From Taxillus chinensis (Eukaryota > Streptophyta > Magnoliopsida > Santalales > Loranthaceae), in the NCBI GenBank assembly GCA_023512835.1, contig JAKCVP010000379.1, positions 109,843 to 173,842 on the forward strand: DNA of 64,000 nt, written 5' to 3'. This document shows positions 1 to 10,753 of the stretch, piece by piece; positions within the stretch are counted from its first letter, which is position 1; each line of letters opens with the position of its first letter. Below the pieces are notes generated by a model. The model saw only the letters and a list, made by a program, of their open reading frames with translations. It made no database searches and was not told the DNA's origin. Both the position numbers and the translations under genes were made by a program.

Positions 1-660
1 ATATTGAATTACTAAATTGTTTAATTCCTAGGAATATTGGCTCGACGGCACGCTGATTGATTCTGAAAATTGCGGTAAATCGCGCTGCTGCCATGTCGAC
101 AAAAAGACGAATATTGGGTCTTGCAAGTGCTGGTCAGAATGAGCGCGGCGCTTCGGTCTTGCGTTGGGTGTAGACTGGGTGCCTTGTGCATGTCCTGGGT
201 CGTACATGTGTTTGCTCTTGATGGTCATCTGTGCCGTGAGGGTATGCTGATACGGTGCAGGGAGGAGAGGAGTGAGGTTCGTGCTATCCCATGGCGCAAA
301 GACAAATGACTATACACCATTCTCCCAAGACGAAGAAGAAGAGACCCAGGCGCAGAGAGCGTTAAATCCTGACATTCATAGTGCTGCACGAAGACGAAGA
401 TGGCACAAGAGGGGAAATAAAACAAACAAACGACTGACCAACCAGCGCCGAGCCAGATGCAATCCGTATGCCATTTCGTTCTCATTTCTCGTCCAATAAA
501 AAAAAAAGAATATACCACAATGTCTCTGGTTCTCCCTATTGTCCCCAAAATCCTGTTCTTTGCGGCCGTGATCGCGTTTTCCTCATTTTCGCTGTACTGT
601 ACGTGGGAAGCGCTTTCGTGGGCGCATGGGGGTGTGTCTGTTCGCCCCGCTTCGCTTCGT
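1..660. other. No gene recognised; CKS1 3' flank
   Basis: Only short, unrelated open frames are present on either strand. None shows a family motif or a convincing exon chain. The stretch lies downstream of CKS1, and the gene to the left is outside the window. Confidence 0.5.
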
Positions 661-1307
661 TCACGCTGGTGCCTGGAAATTCTTAGGCCTCCTGTGGCTT
701 CCTGTCAGTTTTCTCATTGTTATGATCGTGTCTATTTGCTTGTGGCGGGGGCGGGGAAACGAGGTAGATGGAAGCGGGAAGGGTAAGAGTTCTCGGCGGA
801 TAAGAGTCGGAGGGGGGAAGAACATACTTGAAAAGCAGAATGTGTGGCTCAGGCTCGTGCACCTCGTAGTGCACCCAGCCTAGACTCTGTGTTACGCCTA
901 GTCCTCGCCATTCTTCCTCCCATAGTAGCTTGAGCGTGCCCCGCGGGTCAAAGTAGTCTTTTGGGATAGCCTTGAGCATGTTCTTGGGCAGTTGAACGTG
1001 GCGGTACTCGAATTCGTCGTCACTATAGCTGTTGGATGCGTCTTGCGCGTTAGCATGCAGGACGCGAGAGGAGAGGGTGACTGGCTGGTCCGGATGCTGC
1101 ATGGATACTCTTTGCGCGCGAGCAGGTTTGCTGCTGCTGCTCGGCGCAAAGCAGAGGCAAGCATCTTGGACTTTGGGTCGGGATTGGTGTGGCAGCGTAC
1201 CGTTGAGAGTAATGAATCATGTCCAGGAACTCGTCTAGCTTTTCCTTTTCGGCCGGCGTCACAAGACGTGGCTTCTTATTGCGACGCGTGATGTCGATGT
1301 CGGACAT
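661..1307 (-). CDS. CKS1: Cyclin-dependent kinase regulatory subunit Cks1/Suc1
   Basis: Small adaptor that binds Cdk1 and phosphorylated substrates in cell-cycle control. Model: complement of 1201..1307, 828..1028 and 661..691, 112 aa, ATG at 1305-1307. Exon 1 ends in the family motif IHYSQR. Exon 2 carries [11 protein letters not shown], then [34 protein letters not shown] and EPHILLF, which form the Cks fold and its phosphate-binding surface. Exon 3 completes HILLFKRP and ends NFQAPA. Intron 1 (1029..1200) has donor GTACGC, an internal GCTAAC and acceptor CAG. Intron 2 (692..827) starts GTATGT. Reading straight through it would put an unrelated proline-rich tail after HILLF, and splicing restores the usual end. 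Length and motifs fit fungal Cks1. It diverges from MLH3 across 1.2 kb. Confidence 0.95.
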
Positions 1308-2534
1308 GGCGAAAGGGTCTGTGGTATGCAGAGACTAAGGATGTGGGGGTATGGGAGCTCGCCGCCTTTTTTTTATTTTCTCCCCCAGACGTGCGATGGA
1401 TGGCAACCGGGTCGCAGCAGTGACGGCAGGGGAACGAGGCAAAGAGGCTGTCTGTGAAGGGCGATTGCAAGTAACGCGACTAAGCGCTCGGCAGGCAGTA
1501 ACACGGCGGCAGCTTGGAGGTAAGCTGGGGTGTGGAGGTGTAGGTGGGGTGATGATTCACTTTTGGGGCTTGTGCGTAGAAGAGCTACTGCATGCAGATT
1601 TATCGACGCTGCTAGACGGAATGCTGGGACAGGCTCGCGGTCGGAAAGGTGGAAGATGCTCGTGAAAAGTGTATGCTGCTGGCGAAGAGGAGAAGAGGGC
1701 GAGAGGAGAAGCGAAGAAGGAAAGGCTGTGGCTGCGGGACAATATGGTGATGTGGGTAGGGAGGTGCGAGGGTAAACAAGTGAGACCGGGAGTGTAAACA
1801 ATGGGCAAGGCGGGGAGCGGGACTTGATCGGCGGATGGCATCGCGAATTGATTTTTCGTCTCGACGTCTTTGATTTGGGCTGGTGGCTTGCGGGGAAGGG
1901 GAGGATACGGATGGGTCGTCTGGAGTTTCCATTGGCCTTGCACGCCATCATTCGGCGTGAATTGTCCTTCTATGGGAGTGGACCTTGGATTGGAGTGAGG
2001 AGGTCGTGTGTCACGATTGCTGCCAGCGAGGCACCGCTGTTGCTGTACAGGGCTGCGTGTTTCGGGCCTCCAGGCATCCAGCTGCCGTCAGCCTGCTCCC
2101 CCTAACCTCTCTTATCAACCAGCGTAGCACTCCGTCATCACCACCTGCACTCCAGCAGTCTCGATTGCTATGCATCGCGGCTTGATCGCCATCCGCCACG
2201 TGATGAGGCTTCGCCGCGGCCCCATTGGAGCTGTAAGAGCCGCAGAGATCACCTGCGACTTCTGAGCTGAGCTCTCACCGGCTTTAACTTTGCTTTACGC
2301 TTGGGCTTCAAAGCACTCGTTGCATTCACGCCTGCCATTGGATGCAAGTGTACCTCTGCGACCTCACTTGGAAGGTGCCATGGTTGCTCACCAAAAACCA
2401 GTAACTTCTTACCCCTGCACACGGCAATGTGTCAGTCAGATTGCAGTCGCTTCCGCATGTATGCGTCGGTCTGCTGTAGCGTTTGAAAGTAAATTCCATT
2501 GTTTCAAGGAAAAGTCGCGAATCAAGAGAGGACA
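1308..2534. other. Divergent intergenic region CKS1 / MLH3
   Basis: It contains the 5' flanks of CKS1 (-) and MLH3 (+). Pyrimidine-rich stretches on the minus strand create open frames without motifs. A CACGTGATG element sits at 2197-2205. I see no RNA gene or repeat. Confidence 0.5.
2197..2202. promoter_or_regulatory. CACGTG E-box (CACGTGAT context)
   Basis: This is a palindromic CACGTG followed by AT, 333 bp upstream of the MLH3 ATG. The same CACGTGAT octamer lies upstream of the genes at 8539 and 10458. It is a consensus for bHLH factors of the Cbf1/Pho4 type. Function is inferred only. Confidence 0.3.
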
Positions 2535-5204
2535 ATGTCGAATTCCGCTCGTCGATTCAAAGTCGAGTCGTTGGCACCCTCTGTCGCTGCCCAGATCGAT
2601 GCAGCAGCTCGGATCACTTCCATGGACGATACTGTTGTTGGCCTCCTGCGCAATGCGCTGACTGCCGGCGCTTCTAAAATAGAGCTGCTGGTGGATTTTG
2701 CTGCAGGGGACTGCTCGCTGTCTGACAATGGGGTCGGCATGCCAACCACGACACTAGTCGAACAAGACCCTCTGCTCTCGTCTGGAGAGGACTGTCACCG
2801 ACTACCGTTTCTCAGTGCACTCGCGGCAGTCTCCCATGTTCGCATAGTCTCTAGACAGCAGTCTGTGCGGTTTCTCACGGCAATCGCACTCAAGCATGAC
2901 CAATCTATCAGGCGATAGAGCCGCTGCGACGCCAATGCGCTTCTTGCGCCCAACCCGCACGGTACACACGTTGCAGTGGCGGGTCTCTTTGACAACGTGC
3001 CTGTCCGCAGGAAGGCACGGCAGGCTCTGAATACACCGTCAGAGCAAGCGGCACAATTTGAGAGTACTCTTCACACCGTTGCACATCATATATTGGCCTT
3101 CAGAAGACCAATAGATCTGGAATGTCGATTATGTCGGAGTGGCATACGCAGAGGGTTGGCTCGGGGCAAGCAAGCGGCTGATAACAAGATTGGTATCGAT
3201 GATATTCGTCGTGTGCTGAAGCATCTGTGTGGTTTTCAGGCGCCGCCAGTCGATCAATGGGATGCTGTGCGAGCATCTACTACTCGACTGAGGGTCACTG
3301 GCTTCATCTGCTTGGTTGGTCAACCAAATCAAGGTTTCCAGTTCATTGGCCTCGATGGGATGCCCTTGAATGAAAGTGCTGGTGCCTCTGCCGTGTACGG
3401 TCAGATCAACGACATCTTTGAGCGATCTTATTTTGGGATCGAGGAAGAAAATTCCGCGAGATGCTTAAGCACCGCAGGGTCAAGACGAGCTTGCTCAGGG
3501 TCACATCAAATCAAAGACCTTCCCAGGCGCCGCAATATGTGGCCTGCTCTCTGTCTCTGGATAGATACCAAGCATTCGTCGATGTCTACATATGAAGCCG
3601 CAGCGCTTATCAGAAAGATGGTCCATGAATGGCTTCATTCTCGCCACTGTCAGCCGCTGACGCTCAGGAAGGTGTACTGGAGCAAAGTGCCATCCTACAA
3701 GAATTTTCACAGAAGTGAAATTACACCTCAAATGGATACAAGCACGTCCGCTGCTAGCTGCAACGATGTCACAGCCTCCGCGACGCTCAGCAAAGTTCGC
3801 AAGGGCAACGAGGCGACGACAAAGACGCGAGGTCCCTCTGATGCCCTGCCGTCCGTGACGCACGGCAAAGACGACAAGAGCCAAGCTTTTGCTTCTTTGG
3901 GAAGGAGCACCCAGAAGTGCTCGAGTCCATGTTATGCAGAAGGCGGAAATGTCATCTGGCGAGATCCAGTCACGCACAAACTTCTTCAGCTCGATGCTTT
4001 GACGGGAAATGCGTGCGTCACGCAGGAGCAAGATGCCAAGGTCGAGGCGCAGCGCTTCTCGCGAAGTTCAGGCCGCATCAAGTCTATCCTCAGTGCACAG
4101 CAGACCCCTGGAGCTCAAGCAGCGCAGCAAAGCAAGAAGTCACGGTGGTTGCAAAGCGTGCTATCTAGATGGCGCAATCCTGTTTTTGCGTCTGCAGAAG
4201 TCGAAATACCTTGTGCGACCAACATCTCGACTAGAGACGATCGTTCACGCAGCGTTAGGGGGCCCAAGTCCATGTCCAGCCACATGACTATGGAACCGCC
4301 AGAGCTGACTGCAAAGCAGCTGGCACAGGCTAAAGCTATCGGCCAGGTCGACAGGAAATTCGTCTTGATCAAAGCTCCAGTGGGCAGTCCTGCACTTGGA
4401 TCGGTGATTTGTTTATTAGACCAGCATGCAGCCGATGAACGGGTCAAAGTGGAAGAGCTGCTAAACAGGCTCTGCCGCGCGCCAGCAGCCGACACGGCAG
4501 CGTGTCAAATTGTGTCAAATCTTGGGCATCGAGCAGGCACGGATGTGGTGGTAGCATCAGAGCCGATGCAATTTGAGGTGAGCCAATACGAGGGAAGACT
4601 ATTCCAGAAAAATGCAGCGCTCTTCGCGCGTTGGGGGCTTGTTTTCGATGTGACTCGTCTGCCGACGGAAGATACGGAAGTACACAGGCTCGTCGTGCGT
4701 ACGTTACCGACGGAGGTGTCAGCACAATGCTTAGCAAGACCACGAGTCGTCTTGGAAATTTTGCAAGCCGAATCAGTGAGTCGCAAGCGTCAAGCTTTTC
4801 CTTGGGTCAGGCGGTCGGCCCCTTCAGATGAGCAAGAGCCGGAAGACGCGAAGAAGCACGACTGGCTTCGAGACGTCGCGCATTGTCCACGCGAGATCAT
4901 CGGCCTCGTCAACTCGCGCGCCTGTCGCAGTAGTATCATGTTCAACGACTCACTCAATCAGGCTGAATGCGCGTCGCTCGTGCAAGGGTTGGCCGAGTGT
5001 GCGTTGCCCATGCAATGTGCTCATGGTCGCCCATCAGTAGCGCCGCTGATCCAGATCGCAGCTGCAACGGGCTTGGACCCCCTTTCAAGTCAGCAACAGG
5101 GCGATGCTCCTCCCTCGGCGTCGTTTGTGAGTGCGTTCAAGCAGATGCGGTGCACATACAGGAGGCCTTTTGCTGGCCGCAGCGAGAGCGTCTCGCAGTC
5201 TTGA
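2535..5204 (+). CDS. MLH3: DNA mismatch repair MutL homologue Mlh3, divergent, with an in-frame TAG
   Basis: MutL-family protein that pairs with Mlh1 as an endonuclease in meiotic crossover and mismatch repair. The N-terminal ATPase part shows ITSMDDTVVGLLRNALTAGA and the DxGxG box SDNGVGM. HGTHVAVAGLFDNVPVR follows after the interruption. The C-terminal endonuclease part is well kept: DQHAADERVKVE near the middle of the last third, then ACRSSIMFND and QCAHGRPSVAPL, the three metal-site motifs of Mlh3. The frame has a TAG at 2916-2918. A 54-nt intron, GTGCGG at 2865 to TAG at 2918, would remove it in frame and give 871 aa, but its donor is weak. Oddities: the usual catalytic Glu of the N box is Gly here, and the GFRGEAL loop is not recognisable. 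Either a diverged working gene or an early pseudogene. Confidence 0.8.
2865..2918 (+). other. Putative 54-nt MLH3 intron containing the in-frame stop
   Basis: It begins GTGCGG, contains GCATGACC as a possible branch site, and ends GATAG, where the last three bases are the in-frame stop TAG. Its length is a multiple of three, so splicing keeps the frame. The donor is not a good match to the GTAHGY donors used by the neighbours, so this is tentative. Confidence 0.4.
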
Positions 5205-5931
5205 TTTTGCGATGACGACGGTGATGCGGGTGGCTGCTGCCAAGCATAAATTGGCCGCGAATGGCGCCGGCAGAGGCGCAGACGAACCACCAGCGGCATT
5301 TGCCAGATCCTCCACTCCTCCTTCCACATGATGACATTGTTACATGCCCGCGCCTGGCACGACCAGACAATGCAACCTCCGCGCCAGTCGCCCCGTCCCC
5401 CATGGAGCGACTCCACAGCGACTAAGCATAGCAACAGCAGTCAGCTGGGCCCCCGGCTTTTCGGCCTACCCTCTGCCCTAGCTTCTAGCGGCATCAAATA
5501 GCCACTATCGAAAACCGCTTCGTTTACGGCTATCAGCCGCTCTGCTCTTAAATACGACCCCATCGCCCGACAACACAGTTGTCGTTATTTGTCCCGCTGC
5601 ACTATTGTTCGTCTCATTCCTGTGCTGCTTACTGAGCTCACCTCGGAAGCGTTTATCCTAAGCCTCGCTACCTGGCTCTTGGGCCTATCATACTTCGCGT
5701 TGCTGCGGAGCTACGCGTGCTGCGATTTAGCCCCAGTGCTCATCCTCAACGCGGCATCAACCGGTGCTGCAACAGAGTATTACCGCGTCCCCACACTTGA
5801 ACAGACGGTGAACCAAGGTCGGATCATTCGCAGCCTTGCACCCCCTCGTATAAAGCGCGCGGTGCCCCAACTTCCTTCCCAGTTTTCGGGTCTGACTTCC
5901 GACTGTGCTTTGTACACATTCTACTGTCACC
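5205..5931 (+). other. Intergenic region with hexose-transporter promoter
   Basis: It separates the MLH3 stop from the transporter ATG. I see no supported gene. It contains a TATAAA at 5849-5854 and pyrimidine-rich 5' leader sequence running to the CACCATGG start. Confidence 0.5.
5849..5854 (+). promoter_or_regulatory. TATA box of the hexose transporter gene
   Basis: TATAAA lies 78 bp before the transporter ATG at 5932, in a context of CT-rich leader sequence. Position and consensus suit a core promoter of a strongly regulated gene. Confidence 0.5.
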
Positions 5932-7702
5932 ATGGCGGGAGCTATCAGCAACCTCCTTGGCTCCAAGGAGAAGTCGGTGGAGGAGGATGCCAGTCTTGCA
6001 GAAGCTGAGAAGAAGGGCCTTGATACCCGACCAGTGACAATGTTCAGAGGCCGTATCATCGCCATGGCCATCTTGGTCTCGATGGGGGGCATTGTCTTTG
6101 GATACGATACTGGCCAGATCTCTGGATTCCTGGAGATGACCGACTTCCTGAGACGTTTCGGCACCTACAACGGCTCTGGTGACATCAACGACGGCAGAAA
6201 CTACTACTTCTCAAACGTTCGCGCTGGTCTCATTGTCGGTTAGTCTGAGCTTCTCAAACACGCTCCTAGACGCCTTCTGACGCTTTTTAGGTCTTCTCTC
6301 CATCGGCACTCTTGTTGGTGTTCTCGGAAACGGCTTTGCAGCGGATATACTCGGTCGTCGACGAGCAATCGTCCTCTGGTGTATCATTTTCTCTGTGGGC
6401 TTGATCATTCAAGTTGCATCTCAGTCTGCATGGGAACAGATCGCTGTTGGCCGTCTGATTGCCGGATTTGGCGTTGGTGGTCTGTCTGTCATGACTCCCA
6501 TGTACCAGTCAGAAGTCGCGCCGAGGCAGATTCGTGGTGCGCTCGTATGCGCCTACCAATTGTTCATCACCTTTGGGATTTTCCTCGCAGATGCAATCAA
6601 CCTGGGCACCAAGACCATCGACAGCCCCACGTCGTGGAGGACGACTATCGGTATTGGTTGGATTTTCCCCGTCATCATGGCCGTCGGCATTATGACTCTT
6701 CGCGAGTCGCCTCGCTGGGACTACCGACAGGGCAAAGTTGACGAAGCCAGAACGACCATCGCGCTCTCTTACGGCGTTCCCGAAAACCACGTTGAAGTCG
6801 TCAGAGAATTCACTGAGATCAAAGAGAAGTTTGAAGCAGAGACAGCCGGTGGTGTTAACCACCCTTGGTACGAGATTTTCACAGGGCCACGCATGGCTTA
6901 CAGGACGATTCTGGGTATCACGCTCCAGATCCTGCAACAATTGACAGGCGCCAATTTCTTCTTCTACTACGGCACGACCATCTTCAACGGTGTTGGACTG
7001 CAAGACTCGTTCGTCACAGCGCTGATTCTTGGTACTATCAACTTTGGCTCCACCTTCTTCGGTCTCTACGTTGTTGAGACGTTTGGTCGTCGCAAGGCAC
7101 TCATGGTTGGCGGCACCTTCATGACGATTTTCCTGCTCATCTTCGCATCCATTGGACAGTTCCTCTATCTCCCACACTCTGGACCAGATGAGAAGAGCCC
7201 AGACGCAATGGGTCATACGGCCGGTATTGTCATGATTGTCATGGCTGCGCTGTTCATCTTCTCGTACGCCATTACCTGGGGACCCATTGTCTGGTCTTTG
7301 GTTCCCGAACTTTACCCCAGCCGTTACCGTGCCAAGTCGATGGGTCTTGCTACCTCTGGAAACTGGACCTTCAACTTCCTCATCGCATTCTTCACTCCTT
7401 TTATTACGAATGACATCAAATTCGGGTACGGATACGTCTTTGCAGGCTCCAACTTTGTCGCCATCTTCATCATCTACTTCTTCCTCTGCGAGACGCAAGG
7501 TCGCACCCTCGAAGAGATTGACACAATGTATATCATGCATGTGCCGGCTTGGCGAAGCTCAAAGTGGCAGCCGCCGGTCGGCGAGCAGCTTGGAGAGACT
7601 GATAGAGCCTATCTTACTCCCGGAGCTCGCGACATTGTCAAGCCACAGGAGACTCGTGGAGAAGAGCGCCTCGAGACTATTGGAGACGACAAAAAGGTGT
7701 AG
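5932..7702 (+). CDS. MFS monosaccharide (hexose) transporter
   Basis: Plasma-membrane sugar/proton symporter of the Sugar_tr family. Model: 5932..6238 and 6291..7702, 572 aa. The ATG lies in CACCATGG. The 52-nt intron starts GTTAGT, ends TTTTAG and splits a Gly codon. Visible signatures: FGYDTGQISGF in TM1, LGRRRAI after TM2, GRLIAGFGVGGLSVMTPMY, a variant of PESPRW reading RESPRW, QQLTGANFFFYYGTTIF in TM7, VETFGRRKALMVGG, and PSRYRAKSMGLATSGNW near TM10. Twelve hydrophobic segments can be counted, with hydrophilic ends. It most resembles fungal high-affinity glucose transporters, but substrate cannot be set from sequence. A TATA box lies 78 bp upstream. Confidence 0.9.
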
Positions 7703-8538
7703 GAGAAGTCTAGAGCATGCATGATACCTGTAGATATTGCTTGAGCCGCTTTAGAGTCCTGGAGAAGGCCTTGTGTCTGAGAGGATGTGGATCGCACATA
7801 CCTAGCATCGAGCTCACCCTCAGCGAAACGGTGGACCTATGACTTTCTAATATCGACTCTCCTAATTTTGTCGCCTATTCTTGAGCGATACGATGCATCG
7901 CAGCATGGGGTCTGCCTGGCCTCCATCCCATCAAGAGACCCTGCATTGGGTGCACTGAAATTTGAAGTTTCAGAATTTTGAAATCTGGAACTTCAATACG
8001 GTCAAGAGTTCAGACTCAGACGTCTTCTCTTTGCTCCATACACGGTCTCACATACTCGTATACCGACTTTATACATGACAACATGCACTATGTGTACCCA
8101 GCATCGCAGCTTGAGAATCTAGACAGGATATGGCATCGTCACTGCTCGAGCCCTCGTAGGCAAGTGAGGCTCAGCGGTCGACAACGAAGCTGATACAAGG
8201 GACATCCTAACAGTAGGTGGCCGTGCAAGCTGTGATAGCGTGCGTGGCACGCGTAGGCAAGTTGAGCCGACGCTCCACCCCGCAAATTCTAGGAAGTTGG
8301 CGCCCGTTTGGCGATCGATTCGACGACGCAAGAGGCCCAGAACGGCACAATGACGGTCAGCCACGTGATGTCATGACGTCGATTGTTGTCCTTGACCAAG
8401 GATCCAGAATGCCATTCATATTCTGGCCTGTTCCTTTCTCTGCCCTGCTCTTGTTCCATCTCCTGCACAATAATCATCTAGCTCTATCTTTCAGCGAATT
8501 GCATCTTTCTCGCATCTAACCACATCAATACTCGCACA
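7703..8538. other. Intergenic region, no gene seen
   Basis: AT-richer spacer between the hexose transporter and the gene at 8539. It has only short frames. CACGTGATGTCATGACGTC at 8362-8380 combines an E-box with a CRE-like ATGACGTC, about 160 bp before the next ATG. Confidence 0.5.
8362..8380. promoter_or_regulatory. E-box plus CRE-like element
   Basis: CACGTGAT is directly followed by GTCATGACGTC, so a bHLH-type and a bZIP-type consensus abut. The site lies upstream of the gene starting at 8539. Regulatory use is inference. Confidence 0.35.
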
Positions 8539-9303
8539 ATGGCCACTCTCCACTGTAAGCTTACCTTCCATTGCTCCCATTAGCTACCTAGATGCTTGAT
8601 CGTAGATCTCGCTGTCTTCACAGAAGCCTTCAATGAGCTTCTGTAGAGTCAGCTCGATTCCTTCGAGTCGCCCGAGGCATTGCTCTCGCGATGAGGTGCT
8701 GCATTGTTGTCTTGCCCCGTCCAGCCAGCTCCCATTGCGAATCCGATCCGGAGCTCCAGTACGTCGAGACCATTCGCTGACCAGCTTCTTCTTCGCCCAG
8801 ACCTTCCCCCTGTCAAGCCCTCTGCCATTGCTCTTGGCACGGCCTTCAACCACGCTGTATCCCTCGCCGTCCTGACTCCCCTGTTCGGCGATGCTTACCA
8901 CCGCGCCCGCCGCGCTGACACCACCGAGGAGTTTGCCAAGTCCAAGGAAGCTGCTTCCGCTGTCGCCGCCTGGGGATCTTCTCTGACTGGCTCTGCTCTG
9001 CAATCGTACGGTACCGCTGCTCTGCTCAACGCTACTGGCACCGTCTCTCGTAAGGGTGCTGCCTACCTTGGTCTCCTCGTCTTCTTTGCCTCCAACGCTC
9101 CCTCTGTAAGTGCTCGCTCCTCTGGATCACATGCAGAATCTGTTTCCGATGCTAATAGTAAGCAGTTGGTCAGCCAGATTGTCACTGAGAGCCGTCCCTG
9201 GGAGGTCGTAGCCATCACTGCCGTCTCCCGCATTACCGAGACCGTTGGCCTGTCGCTCTTCCTTAACTGGTGGGGCACCGGCACCACTCCCTTCTCCCGC
9301 TAA
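8539..9303 (+). CDS. Small conserved membrane-like protein, function unknown
   Basis: I do not recognise this protein with confidence; it may belong to a DUF1761-like group. Preferred model: 8539..8554, 8606..8642, 8760..9105 and 9166..9303, 178 aa. The core reads ALGTAFNHAVSLAVLTPLFG, followed by a polar stretch with DAYHRARRAD, then hydrophobic segments AAYLGLLVFFASNAPS and VVAITAVSRITETVGLSLFL. Three or four membrane segments are plausible. The last intron, 9106..9165, has donor GTAAGT, branch GCTAAT and acceptor AAGCAG. It is 60 nt long without a stop, so retention would keep the frame. The first introns are less certain: 8555..8728 as a single intron also gives an open model. The gene runs toward NAA10 on the other strand. 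Confidence 0.6.
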
Positions 9304-9663
9304 ACTGCGTTTCTACATGACGCCATGAGTCTATGAGTCTAGGCCTGCAAAAGGCCTACTAGAGCTCCAGGTAACAGACTGATGCTCTGTACTACCCTTG
9401 TGTTCAAGGTTCAGAGATGGAGGAGCTAGGGCATGTATAATATTGAAAGCCTGAAATGTCAAATGCAATGAATAAGCGCTCACAACTGACTTGTTCAATG
9501 TGTCGAGAGGGTAGATGCGTCTATTGTGTAACGTGTGCCTTTTCGTCACTGCACATGGATATTCACTGCTCGTCTTCGCCGTGACACTCTCCCTAGCTCG
9601 GAGGAAACAGGAGGCAGAACTATGCACTCCCTCATGCCCTTGCATTTTACCGCCGTCGCCTCA
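9304..9663. other. Convergent 3' flanks
   Basis: This spacer lies between the stop of the small membrane-like protein (+) and the stop of NAA10 (-). It holds both 3' regions and no further gene that I can support. Confidence 0.5.
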
Positions 9664-10458
9664 TCACGCAACAACCTCCCCAGCCTCCTTCCGCTCATTA
9701 ACCTCCACCAAATCCCCCACACCAAGCTGTCTCCCAACCTTGACCTTCCTTAGCCCTTCCCCCTCCTGTCCATCATCCCCCTTACCCGCACTCCCCACCG
9801 CACCCCCCTCATCAGCACCAACACTAACCCCTTGCTCCCCCGCATCCCCTTCCTCCTCCTCGGGAATCACCAACCGCATACACCACGCATCCTCCCCATC
9901 AGCATAGTACTTACTCTCAACTCGCTCGCGCTTGAACCCCAGCCGCCCCGTGTACAAGCCTATTGCAGCCTCATTCGAGCAGCGCACGTGCAGAGATACA
10001 TCCTTTGCATTGTGGTATTCCTTCATTGCGCGCGTGGCCTGGCGCATGAGCTTCTCCGCTAGTCCGAGGCGTCGGTGTGTGCGCATCACACTCAGAGATG
10101 TGATGTGCCCTGTTGCGGGGTTATCTTCGTCGATTTTCGCGAGGACGTAGCCGATTATTTTCAGGTGCGAGGGGGAGGAGGAGGCGGAGGTGTCGATTGC
10201 TACGTAGGAGAGTTGGGGCCAGGAGAGGGCGTGGTAGAGGTAGTATTTTAGGGAATCTGTTTTGTCGACGCAGGGGGTTGTTAGCTTTGTGTTTGCTTTG
10301 TAGTGGTGGGAGTGTTTCTAGTTTCTTGTTTCTCTTTTTCGGGGGGGACAGAGGGTGGGTGTGGGGGATTGGAGTGACGTACAGTTTTCGGGGAGGTTTG
10401 TTAGATTCGCTAGTTGTACTGCGGGGATGTCGCTTGTGCGGAGCGGACGGACGTCCAT
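9664..10458 (-). CDS. NAA10: N-alpha-acetyltransferase catalytic subunit Naa10/Ard1
   Basis: Catalytic subunit of NatA, which acetylates protein N-termini at the ribosome with its partner Naa15. Model: complement of 10383..10458 and 9664..10256, 222 aa. It starts [20 protein letters not shown], and the intron (donor GTACGT, acceptor CAG) splits the Tyr codon of [20 protein letters not shown]. The GNAT core follows: [19 protein letters not shown], then the acetyl-CoA loop [10 protein letters not shown], and [16 protein letters not shown] with [12 protein letters not shown]. The C-terminal tail is acidic and Gly-rich, then ends [13 protein letters not shown], a segment common in filamentous fungi. 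A CACGTGATC lies 113 bp upstream of the ATG. Confidence 0.93.
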
Positions 10459-10570
10459 ATTGGCGGCGTGTGTGTGAGAGTGTGAGGTCTAGGTAGGTGG
10501 TGGAGTTTGAGATGCGGAAAGTTCCAAGCTCAGTTTGGGGTTGTGGCAGAGATGTGGAGTGATGGTCATG

Positions 10571-10576
10571 CACGTG
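10571..10576. promoter_or_regulatory. CACGTG E-box upstream of NAA10
   Basis: CACGTGAT occurs 113 bp upstream of the NAA10 ATG, in the same octamer context as the sites at 2197 and 8362. Function is inferred from the consensus alone. Confidence 0.3.
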
Positions 10577-10753
10577 ATCGGCCCTTCTAACTACTCGACA
10601 CTTGACAGCATGCCTGCAATGCACTGTACCCCATGTTCGATAGATCGCCCTACAGATTTCTCAGAAGTATTGCTATTTTCTTTGCGGAGAAGCTGTCCTG
10701 CGCGTATGCTAGGCCGTCATTTGTACAGATGGAGCCCATGGAGACAACTTCAA

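Noticed and set aside
1373..1951. Pro/Ser-rich frame of 192 codons on the minus strand upstream of CKS1
   Set aside because: It is low-complexity sequence from a purine-rich plus strand, with overlapping frames of the same style and no family match. It is more likely leader or promoter sequence.
6509..7540. 343-codon open frame antisense to the hexose transporter
   Set aside because: It mirrors the codon pattern of the transporter exon, and its protein shows no motif.
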